Positions 54,901-63,000 of a DNA stretch of 64,000 bases are shown here, piece by piece. The stretch's first letter is position 1; the number at the start of each line of letters is the position of its first letter. The notes under the pieces are model-generated. The model was not told the DNA's origin and made no database searches. It saw only the letters and a list, made by a program, of their open reading frames with translations. This DNA is from an uncultured Fretibacterium sp. (GTDB taxonomy: Bacteria; Synergistota; Synergistia; Synergistales; Aminobacteriaceae), in assembly GCA_946186205.1 (NCBI GenBank), contig CAMHMH010000006.1, forward strand, positions 1 through 64,000. The letters run 5' to 3'. The translations under genes were made by a program, and so were the position numbers.

Positions 54901-55284
54901 ATCGAGGTCAGCGAGGATAAAATTTACGTGTTCGGCGTATCACTCGACAAGTTCACATCGGGCGACTCGATTCACTGGCACTCAAACGCAATCGTGAAAG
55001 CAACGGGAGATTTTCTCAGCGCGGCGGACGAGGAAGAAGCAGCGATCTTCATGAATGACAGCGGGAATGAAGTTGATACAGTCCCGGCGAACAAGCACGT
55101 GAACGTTGCGGCATATCTCGAAGCGGCTAATACATATTACCCGACAATCACAAGGACATCTTCAGGCGGTGGGACTGATGGTGACGAGTACGGAGTCGGA
55201 TCATCAAGCGGAGGCTGCAATCCCGGAATAACATTGCCCGTTTTGCTTTTGGGACTCGGATTCATAATTGCGCGCAAAAAGTAA
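51931..55284 (+). CDS. Large secreted surface protein with duplicated module and Synergist-CTERM tail
   Basis: 1117 aa. Signal peptide (1-24). Two related modules of about 300 aa begin YVYATTNMTWAEFYAGEVG and FHYATTDMTWAEFYAAEVG; similar Thr-rich openings occur in Tp47-like domains of other gut bacteria. A third region (about 690-900) is unrelated. A linker has DDRRPGT/DRTPGT repeats (about 897-930). The end is SSSGGCNPG, a hydrophobic helix and ARKK, matching the Synergist-CTERM sorting signal. Probably exported and then processed or anchored at the Cys-Gly region. AAGGAG before ATG 51931; strong promoter upstream. Ligand unknown. Confidence 0.82.
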   Translation: MKRASILLFLMAFVLFLSVGVSYASDSYVYATTNMTWAEFYAGEVGSTSADLLSAGLDAISTPTTHGLARFPLILGESGDKGTTITGLKGVQVRMTQDVYNSLADNSRYTVSTASFDEYKEVNSDGSFGAMVSESTDATSSGASVRLATGSSARWGHYVFSVSSADITIGSANRLCDYYLGALLETSDGKIYGMRHDNNLWSNTDLAFTVNANYTEPHGVGTKRYYQYTSDLEGKTVTKITYMLKDRPDVVLSNLNIYLKKRTDATIRPSQTFTPTSSDIAATLVFSNIPDGANYTLASVTKGSGRGATTLTSGTDYTYDSSSKVLTILGGSEAINYVATFTSDEYADIAATIEVGNFHYATTDMTWAEFYAAEVGEPFSADLYSAGLDAISSPTSRVATRFTQLTSESNDIGGRSITGVAAVQVRMNDTVYNTLSNDSRYTFASDTFSEYKPVNANGTFGAMVTDYHNQNGATVSLTAPATWGDYLLDIESIDITLGSGDTRYYLGALVETSDGKIYAMRHNNNLWFNAKDLAISTAEFVEVHGVSRSYKYTSDMEGKRVRKITYMLKNLPDEIVSCDVFLKLKTSASVSPVYETGYHAVMAGRNVRVPLSFDNVPSGAGYSLSGVTFGTGRRRTAVTGCTFSSGVLTISGDVKEGVYTATFSDETYANISAVINVFTTDATDKIISADKNAAGLMFLLTPAGVSDSTDAVLTAQNFVNATDYTSVDVNYTENFTGASMIEGSGFTLDVTLNNVPSGKRGILGFSKNLEITPAKIGSNDFSAMSEKILALPDVAYGWRVPTESQLKDIGLIVAGIYPDGVSRDITGYISSGLRVDGSTITFTYGTVLIDRVFTESEEGKVYALSDEGEGTMSDGAFDSKLTATWYVTTPGGSSSGGTDSDDRRPGTQSDDRRPGTDSGDRTPGTYSDTVTPGKPAISLTDSKKAEILTALSLLSSKITSSTGISELPASAIKGAQSSATSDSNVIYLPIIEVSEDKIYVFGVSLDKFTSGDSIHWHSNAIVKATGDFLSAADEEEAAIFMNDSGNEVDTVPANKHVNVAAYLEAANTYYPTITRTSSGGGTDGDEYGVGSSSGGCNPGITLPVLLLGLGFIIARKK

Positions 55285-55338
55285 AAGCACTCATACATTA
55301 TCAGGCACTCCAAAAAAATAAAAGCGATTCACTTTTGG

Positions 55339-55369
55339 GACTCTCCGAAACAAACGGGGAGTCTTTTTT
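55339..55369 (+). terminator. Intrinsic terminator of the surface protein gene
   Basis: GACTCTCCG (55339-55347), seven-base loop, CGGGGAGTC (55355-55363), then six T. Confidence 0.9.
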
Positions 55370-55412
55370 CTGCTATACTCACAAAAAAATGAAAGGATTG
55401 ATTCACTAATCT

Positions 55413-56903
55413 ATGTTACAGGCTATAAATCCCTTTCTTGTTACGGGCTTGTTGTTTTTCCTGAGCCTTGTTGCTGGCGCGCTGTCTGAGAAGATAAAAG
55501 TTCCTGCGCTGATATTGTTTTTGGGTATCGGAATGCTTGCGGGAGTTGACGGCCCGGGCGGACTCGATTTTTCCGACGCAAACGCGGCAAACAGTGTGGG
55601 AACGTTCGCGCTTGCCTTCATACTTTTTGCGGGAGGCTTCCAGACGAAATGGAGCGACATAAAGCCGATCGTGACTCAAGGCGTAGTGCTTTCGACTCTC
55701 GGTGTTCTGCTTACGGCTGTAGTGATGGCGATACCGATAGCATTCCTTCCGATGTTCAGCTACAAGGACGCATTCTTGCTCGGAGCAATCGTATCATCAA
55801 CAGACGCGGCGGCTGTCTTCTCGATATTGAGGACTCAGAAGGTCGGCGTAAGGGGCGCGCTGAAACCTTTGCTTGAGTTTGAGTCGGGCAGCAATGATCC
55901 TATGGCAGTGTTCTTGACGATAACGGCCATGACGTGGCTTACTTCTCCCGATGTCCCTGTTGATGAGCTTGCTGTGAATTTCGTCGTTCAGATGGCGGCC
56001 GGCGGTGCAATGGGCTATATCATGGGGCGTTTGTCTTGCTGGGCGATTCAGCGTCTTCATGTCGAGAATGAAGCGTTATACCCTGTGTGGGGAATCTCAA
56101 TCGTAATGGCTACGTTCGGAATCACTGAGACGCTTTACGGCAACGGATATTTAGCGGTGTATGTATGCGGCATCGTGATGGGCGGAGGGGATTTCCTCTA
56201 CAAGTACAGCCTTCAGAGATTTCATGACGGATTCGCTTGGCTCATGCAAATAATAATGTTCTTGATACTCGGTCTCCTTGTAACACCTTCTGAGGTTGTG
56301 AACATTCCCGTTATGAGTATGGGATTGATTATTTCTTTCTGCCTGATGTTTATTGCGAGACCTGTAGCTGTTTTTGTCGGTACTATGTTCAGCCGCTTCA
56401 ACTGGAGGGAAAAATTGTTTGTGTCATGGACAGGCTTGCGCGGAGCAGTGCCGATCATCCTCGCTACGTATCCGTTGACGGCAGGACATCCGCAGGCAAG
56501 GTACATGTTCAACGTGATATTTTTCGTTGTGCTTACGTCGGTAATGCTTCAGGGGAAGACTCTTGCATGGTTCGCGAAATTTCTGGGAATTGATGAGGCT
56601 GTGCGCGAGGCTAAAACATGGACGCTTAATTTTGACATCACGCCGGCTTCCGGGACAGATGAGACTCGCGAGCTTGATTTGCCGGATGACTCCGCTGTAA
56701 TCGGAAAGGCCGTGAAGGATCTGCGCTTCCCTGACGGAGTAACGATACTGTTAATCAACCGGGGCGACAAGTATCTTATCCCTAAGGGTGGGACTGTTCT
56801 TGAACATGATGATACGTTATTGTTATTCGGAGACCGGGCGAAACTTCCTGACGTTATGAAAAAACTTTCAGCCCCCGAAGAAAAAAGCGATAAGGACTCT
56901 TGA
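55413..56903 (+). CDS. CPA1-type K+(Na+)/H+ antiporter with TrkA-C domain
   Basis: 496 aa. About 12 membrane helices in residues 1-395, with SSTDAAAVFSIL and the ESGSNDPMAVF ion-binding signature of the CPA1 family (NhaP2/CvrA type). Residues about 410-485 form a cytosolic RCK_C/TrkA-C regulatory domain. Probably exports K+ or Na+ in exchange for protons; a Na+ cycle would fit the Na+-type V-ATPase. The start at 55413 has only a distant AAAGGA site. Confidence 0.9.
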   Translation: MLQAINPFLVTGLLFFLSLVAGALSEKIKVPALILFLGIGMLAGVDGPGGLDFSDANAANSVGTFALAFILFAGGFQTKWSDIKPIVTQGVVLSTLGVLLTAVVMAIPIAFLPMFSYKDAFLLGAIVSSTDAAAVFSILRTQKVGVRGALKPLLEFESGSNDPMAVFLTITAMTWLTSPDVPVDELAVNFVVQMAAGGAMGYIMGRLSCWAIQRLHVENEALYPVWGISIVMATFGITETLYGNGYLAVYVCGIVMGGGDFLYKYSLQRFHDGFAWLMQIIMFLILGLLVTPSEVVNIPVMSMGLIISFCLMFIARPVAVFVGTMFSRFNWREKLFVSWTGLRGAVPIILATYPLTAGHPQARYMFNVIFFVVLTSVMLQGKTLAWFAKFLGIDEAVREAKTWTLNFDITPASGTDETRELDLPDDSAVIGKAVKDLRFPDGVTILLINRGDKYLIPKGGTVLEHDDTLLLFGDRAKLPDVMKKLSAPEEKSDKDS

Positions 56904-56970
56904 TTTTGCGCGTGAGTGCGTTAATATTTTGTCATCACAGAAAAATTTGCATATCAGGAGACATTTGCCC

Positions 56971-57891
56971 ATGAAAAAAGAAGACGTGATAAATTTCATT
57001 ACAGATTTATTCACAATGCGTACGGTTTGGATCGACAAGGGCAGCGGAAAATGGGCGGTGAAGAAACGTTTTCACCCGTTGTTGCGCTCGGCTTTCTGGG
57101 TACTTGCTGTCATCGTCTGCGCTGGTATATATTCGAGTCTCAACAATCCTCATCATTCAGAGGCAGTAGCAGGACCGACAGCAGAGCCGAAAACAGTCGC
57201 GACTCTCCCTGAGCCTGACGAAGTAAAGCCCGCTCCCCCCGTAAGGCATGAGCTGGTTATACCCCTTGCGGCCTCAGCGACTCCCAAAGCACAAAAGCAG
57301 GAAGCCCCGGAAGAATCACCGAAACGACGTTCAGCAAAACGCAGCGAAATCATTTTGCCCTCAGAGAGAGACCCTTCAGCCGGAAGAATCATATCCCCGT
57401 CAGCAAACTTGAAGCGAGACCCAGTGCCAGAACCTCAGACCCCCGCAAAGAAAACGCCCGCTCCTAGAATCACCGACAAGACAAAGTACAGCGTCGACGT
57501 GAACAAATCAACGTACACATTGACGCTTTACAGGGACGGCGAAAAAGTGAAGGAATATCCCATAGCGGTCGGAAGGAATCCCGGCGACAAACAGAGAGTC
57601 GGCGACAACAGGACTCCCACAGGACGCTTCAGAGTCGTATCGATAGAAGACGCATCGAAATGGACTCATGATTTCCGCGACGGCAAAGGGAAAATAAAAG
57701 GTGCTTACGGTCCTTGGTTCTTGAGGCTTGAGGCTAAAGGCTGGAAGGGAATCGGCATTCACGGGACTCATGACCCCGACTCAATCGGGACAAGAGCTAC
57801 TGAAGGCTGCATACGTCTCAACAACGAGGATATAGCCGAGCTCAGGCAGTATGCGTACAGGAACATGCCCGTAACGATCCGCGAATACTAG
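56971..57891 (+). CDS. L,D-transpeptidase (YkuD family), membrane-anchored
   Basis: About 306 aa. One N-terminal membrane helix (about residues 35-52, FWVLAVIVCAGIYSS), a Pro/Ala/Lys-rich periplasmic linker, and a C-terminal YkuD domain with HGTHDPDSIG and the catalytic Cys in TEGCIRL. Makes 3-3 peptidoglycan cross-links or attaches proteins to peptidoglycan. ATG 56971 follows CAGGAG; the frame open to 56929 lacks one. Next to ychF, 13 bases apart. Confidence 0.9.
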   Translation: MKKEDVINFITDLFTMRTVWIDKGSGKWAVKKRFHPLLRSAFWVLAVIVCAGIYSSLNNPHHSEAVAGPTAEPKTVATLPEPDEVKPAPPVRHELVIPLAASATPKAQKQEAPEESPKRRSAKRSEIILPSERDPSAGRIISPSANLKRDPVPEPQTPAKKTPAPRITDKTKYSVDVNKSTYTLTLYRDGEKVKEYPIAVGRNPGDKQRVGDNRTPTGRFRVVSIEDASKWTHDFRDGKGKIKGAYGPWFLRLEAKGWKGIGIHGTHDPDSIGTRATEGCIRLNNEDIAELRQYAYRNMPVTIREY

Positions 57892-57904
57892 AGGAGGAAT
57901 AATC

Positions 57905-59002
57905 ATGCTTAAGTGCGGGATAATCGGCCTTCCTTTGTCGGGAAAATCTACGGTCTTCAACGTAATCACACGCGCGGGAGCTGAGGTGAAACCCTACGCA
58001 TCAGGAAAGACTGAGCCGAATAAAGCCCTCGTTAATGTGCCGGATGAGAGATTCGACAAGCTCGTTGAGATCTTCAAGCCAAAGAGTGAGAAGCCTGCTG
58101 ACGTAGAATTTGTTGACCTTGCCGGGCTGTCGAAAGACGCGGGGAAAGGAGCGGGGCTCGGAAATTCTTTCTTGTCATTCGTTTCGGAGTCTGACGCGCT
58201 GCTTCATGTTGTGCGAGTCTTCAGGAATGACTCAGTTCCTCATCCTGAGAATAACATTGATCCTCTGAGGGATTATCACATTGTCGAGGCCGAATTGATT
58301 TACCGTGATTTAGGAGTCATAACGAACAGGCTTGCGCGTCTTGAGGAGAAGAAAGCAAAGAAGAAACTCACTCCGCAGGAAATCACCGAGCTTGAACTAA
58401 TCCGCCAGCTTGAAGCGCACATGCTTGACGAGAAGCCATTGCGTGAATATCCGCTTGATGATGAGCAGAAGAGAATGTTATCGGGCTATGCGTTTCTGAC
58501 TCTGAAGCCTGAGCTTGTTGTTCTGAATCTTGACGACACACAGGCGGGTAATGTCCCGGAAATTTCGCCGTTAATGTCTGAGCTTGAGTCGAAAAACATG
58601 AAAGCTGTCCGGGTTTACGGAGCTACGGAGATGGAGCTTGAGCAGCTTGACGAGGACGACCGGATCGAGTTCATGAAGGACTTGTCGATAACAGAGCCCG
58701 GGCGCGAGCGGCTCATTCACGAGGCGTATAAACTTCTGGGATTGATTTCGTTCTTCACGTCAGGAGCTGACGAGGTAAGAGCATGGACACTCAAAGCCGG
58801 AAGCACTGCTGTTGATGCTGCCGGGACGATTCATTCGGATTTGGCGCGGGGATTCATTCGTGCTCAGGTTGTTTCGTATGATGATTTTATCGCCAACAAC
58901 GCGAGCATAGCGCAGTGCCGTGAAAAAGGAGTGCTCAGACTCGAGGGAAAAGAGTACATAGTGAAGGACGGCGACATGATAGAGATTCGGTTCAACGTTT
59001 GA
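57905..59002 (+). CDS. ychF: Ribosome-binding ATPase YchF
   Basis: 365 aa, usual length. P-loop GLPLSGKSTVFN, switch DLAGLSKDAGKGAGLGN, and NLDD in place of the NKxD guanine motif, as in the ATP-preferring YchF/OLA1 family. C-terminal TGS domain ends in VKDGDMIEIRFNV. GAGGAGG before ATG 57905. Confidence 0.96.
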   Translation: MLKCGIIGLPLSGKSTVFNVITRAGAEVKPYASGKTEPNKALVNVPDERFDKLVEIFKPKSEKPADVEFVDLAGLSKDAGKGAGLGNSFLSFVSESDALLHVVRVFRNDSVPHPENNIDPLRDYHIVEAELIYRDLGVITNRLARLEEKKAKKKLTPQEITELELIRQLEAHMLDEKPLREYPLDDEQKRMLSGYAFLTLKPELVVLNLDDTQAGNVPEISPLMSELESKNMKAVRVYGATEMELEQLDEDDRIEFMKDLSITEPGRERLIHEAYKLLGLISFFTSGADEVRAWTLKAGSTAVDAAGTIHSDLARGFIRAQVVSYDDFIANNASIAQCREKGVLRLEGKEYIVKDGDMIEIRFNV

Positions 59003-59021
59003 GAGTGTGAGAAAGATTTTG

Positions 59022-59055
59022 CCCCCTGCTTTTTACGGCGGGGGGTTTTGTTTTG
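59022..59055 (+). terminator. Intrinsic terminator of the ychF transcript
   Basis: CCCCCTGC (59022-59029) and GCGGGGGG (59038-59045), eight paired bases with one G-U, followed by TTTTGTTTTG. It lies right at the end of the convergent acyltransferase gene. Confidence 0.85.
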
Positions 59056-59056
59056 C

Positions 59057-60064
59057 TTAGACGATGTACTTGCTGATGAATGGAATTTGATTCAGTGCTG
59101 CGGAAATTGCGAACGAGATCACAAACACTATCACAGAAATTACAGGAATGGAAAGCAACGGATTGAACGTCAGAGTGTTAAGTCCGAGCTTGTTAATAAT
59201 AAGACCTATCACAGCAACATGGACAAGGTACGCGCCGAATGAATACTGCGACAATGTTCGGATGATTCTCGAAGGCCGGTTGAATTTTGACTTGAAGAAA
59301 ACAAATACACTTATCGATTCAAACATGACATTTACAGTATGGTCATTGTAAAATCCGGAAGGTTTGCCAATGAACAGCGAGGCACGAAGAGACATAAACA
59401 CCGTTGCCGCAAATCCTATAATCCCCGCAAAATATATCAGGCGTTCGGCTCTGCGTGAAATCTGCGCATTGTTCAAGACATATCCCAAGAGAAAATACCC
59501 GGTGAAGCCCGCGACAAAGTGAAGGTGAAAATGATCTGCAAATGTCCCGACAATTTTTCCGTGCTCATCTGAGAACAGCGAGATGATTTTGACGGACTCA
59601 GGCAGGACAAACGCAAATAAAAACGCAAGCGCAAGAAAATATTTTGTGAGAGACTCCGACTCCGCAATCTTCTTCACAAACGATACAATCATATACAGCC
59701 CGGCAATCATGAACAAAAACCACATGTGAAGAAAACGCCCCTGAATAAAATATACACCCAGTATGTCATTCAAGCACACATAGAAAAATGACCAGAATAC
59801 AAACGCTGTGAATATCCTGAAGATGTACTTGCTGTAAATTTTCCTGACGGGTATATCCCTGTTGAGGAACAATGCCCCGCTTATCATAACGAAAACAGGA
59901 ACTGCCCACCGCGCTATGCTGTCGTAAAAATTCATCGCTTCCCATTCAAGCGTGTGAATATCCGTTGTGTACCATTTTGACGTTGCAACATGAACCACTA
60001 TCACCGCAAACGCCCCGGCTACCCGCAGAAAGTCAAAGTAATGGCATCTTGTCTCTGTTGTCAT
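59057..60064 (-). CDS. Membrane acyltransferase, acyltransferase-3 family
   Basis: 335 aa with about ten membrane helices. The N-terminal YFDFLRVAGAFAVIVVHVA carries the conserved Arg and His of the OafA/acyltransferase-3 family, which O-acetylate or O-succinylate surface sugars using acyl-CoA across the membrane. TTTAAGGAGGC before ATG 60064. No sugar genes are adjacent; the glycan target is unknown. Confidence 0.88.
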   Translation of the reverse strand: MTTETRCHYFDFLRVAGAFAVIVVHVATSKWYTTDIHTLEWEAMNFYDSIARWAVPVFVMISGALFLNRDIPVRKIYSKYIFRIFTAFVFWSFFYVCLNDILGVYFIQGRFLHMWFLFMIAGLYMIVSFVKKIAESESLTKYFLALAFLFAFVLPESVKIISLFSDEHGKIVGTFADHFHLHFVAGFTGYFLLGYVLNNAQISRRAERLIYFAGIIGFAATVFMSLRASLFIGKPSGFYNDHTVNVMFESISVFVFFKSKFNRPSRIIRTLSQYSFGAYLVHVAVIGLIINKLGLNTLTFNPLLSIPVISVIVFVISFAISAALNQIPFISKYIV

Positions 60065-60095
60065 TTATGAGCCTCCTTAAAGTTTCAGGACTGAA

Positions 60096-63000
60096 TCACA
60101 TTCCGAGATTGAACAAGTTATCTATCAGCTGACGTTTGAACTGATCGCCGGGCTTCTCTTCCTCCGCACTCGGCGCGCCTTCACCGACAGGCAGCTTGAA
60201 GCTCATCTTGAACTGCGTAGTCTCTTTCTGCTTCTCCTCGTTCTTGTTAAGGACATCTATCGGCAGGAAGTCTTCTATCGGTTTCGTTACTTTCAGATCA
60301 CGGAGCTGAGGTTCTTCCCACGAATTAGCGAGAGTGAATGAGACGTTCTGAAAGTCGCGGCCCTGAAAGCCCAATACCCTGCTTGCGGCATCACGCAGTA
60401 CATTCTTTGCGAGACTCCCGGTCATGTACTGAAAGACTCCCTTCATCGCTCCCAAGAGTCTGTCAAGAAGATTCATGTCAAACCGTCCGTCAAAAAGAAG
60501 CCTCAATCCTTTTCCCGGGACTCCCGCAGAGCCGTTGACTGTAACATATCTGTACAGAGGCTCATCAAATCCCGCGCGCGCTCCTGTTCCGGGGTTGAGG
60601 AATAAATCATTGCCGTTCCAGAAGAATGACCCGGTTATTTCCTCAAACGTTATTTTTTCTGTAGGCGTTATGCGTTTGAGTGCTTCGACTTTCTGAAGGC
60701 AGCCCGGCCCGGTCTTGAATCTTCCTTCAGCAAAACTCAGAGTCATTCCTGCCGGTGAGCTTCCGTTCATGTCAACACGAGCGTCAACAGATCCGACTAA
60801 TTCACCTTCAGGCATAAAGGGCTGTGCGAGCTTCCCGAAGTCTAAATGTGAAATGTCAGCATGTCCGCTCCATTCGTTTGTGGCAGTGTCAAAGTCAAAC
60901 CGCGACTCAATGATTCCTCCGCTGAGTTTCGCGCGAGCCTTCCTCATTTGGACTCGCCCGCTGTCTGTCAGATACTGAACGGGTATATTTATGTCCTCAA
61001 TTTTTATCTTGTCCATTATCGTTATGCCCTGTGATTTTGCGTTGATTGCTATGTTGTCGTGGGGGCGTGTGCTTCCTTTGACGCTGACTGTTGCGAATCC
61101 CTTAGCGATTCCGGCCATGTCAGGCATCTGCGACTCTATTGCGCTCTCAATATCAAGCGGCTTTGTGTCAACAGCATAATATATACCGTCGTCCTTTATC
61201 TGAATGTCAATGTCCGACTCCGGCTTGAAGTTGTCGACTCTCGCTTTGCCGTTTATGAGGTAGTGATTCGGTTCGGGTGAGTTTACTGTTACTGCTATGT
61301 CGTGAATCTCGGACTTCTGATAGAGCACCGGCCTTGTGAGCTTCAAGAATGCTGTCGGCTGCTCAAATGTCCCCGTAACACCTGCCACAGCGTCAATGAC
61401 TCCTTCAACGGGTGCTTTCTCCATAAAGTTTTTGAGCAACGCTTTCAAGTCGAGGTGCTTAACTGTCGTGTTGATGTCTACTCCGCTGGCCATTATGTTA
61501 TTCATGTCAGGCAGAATTTTCCCTGAGCCGTTAATTTCCGCGCCGTTTACTTCAGCATTCAGCTTCACGAAATTGATTCGCTTCATATCACCGTCAGCAA
61601 CAATATTCGCGCTTGGTATCTTCACCATTTCGGCGGCTTTGATGTTAATGTTCGTTGCGTTAATTGCGGCTGAGACTCTCGGATTGTCCGCACGTCCCTT
61701 CACTGACACGGAGCCTTTCACGTTTCCTTCAGCAGGGACATCAGTAATGTTTAATCCTCCGAGAAGCTGAGAAATATTTATGCCTCCTGTTGACGCTGTA
61801 ACATCTAAGAGAGGATTGCTCATGTTCTTGATGTTGACCGTACCTTTTGCGCTGAGATTTCCGCCGGGGAGTAATGCTTTTGCGCCGTTGATCGTCAAGA
61901 CTCCATTCTTGAATGACAAAGGTATATCAGCGTTCCCGAAGGTCATATCCTTGAATCCTGAATTGCGAGCTGAGATTGAAGCGTTTACGTTTAGCGCGTT
62001 GATGTCGGTGAATTTCCCGGAAGCATCAGCCTTAAGTGAGTAAGTACCCTCAAGATCTTTAAGCTCAGGAATGAATCCCAGCTCCAGATCCTGAACATTT
62101 GCATTTGCGCTCAATGTTGAGTTGTTGAGATTCACTTCTGCATTGAGAGCCGCCGAGCCTTTCGGGAGTTCTGCGTGAGCGTTGCTGACCGTCAAAATGT
62201 TGTCGCGGAATGTTACAGGTACTTCAGCATTTCCGAGAGTGTAGCCCGCATAGCCCGCGTTTTGTGCAGTCAATACCGCGCCCGCCGTTATGGTTTTCGT
62301 GTCGTAGAAATTCCCGGAAGCGTCAGCAATGAGTGAGTACTTTCCCTTGAGATCTTTCAGCTGAGGAATGAATCGCAGGTCTAAATTCTCAGCGTCAGCA
62401 ACCGCCGCAAAATTCCCGCTGTTGATGTCCGCTTCTGCCCTGACATTCGCAGAACTGCCGGGGAAACGTATGCTCGCGTCTGAAACTCTCAAGACTCCTC
62501 CCGAAAATGTTATGGGTATGTCCATGTTGCCTTTCGTGATTTTGTCATACCCTGCGTTGCGAGCCGTCAAAACCGCGTCTGCCGTTATCGTTTTGAGGTC
62601 GCTGAAATTTCCTGATGAGTTAGCTTTGAGACTGTACGAGCCTGATACACCTTTGAGAATGGGAATGCCTCCGAGATTTATATTGTTCGCGTCAGCATTG
62701 GCCGTGAAGACTCCCGTAACAAGATTCGCTCCTGCCTTTGCGGAAATTCTCCCTTTTCCTATGTTCGCAGAAAGATCTTCAAGCTCCGCCGTGCTGTTCG
62801 CAGCGTCATAATTTCCCTCAGCGTTAAGCCCTGTGAGTGTTACTCCGTATGCGCTGAGTCTGTCTGAAGTAATCTTGCCTGTAACGTTGAGAGCCTCAGA
62901 GATTCGCACGGTTGCTGTGATTTTGCCGGAAGTTTTGCCGATGGTCTTTGCGAGTTCGGGGAATGTCCCAATCACTGACGGAACATCAAGACCAACGATC

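Noticed and set aside
61336-61770. 144-aa and other long + strand frames inside the AsmA-like gene
   Set aside because: Antisense shadows of a repetitive gene with biased codon use; no ribosome sites and no recognisable protein.
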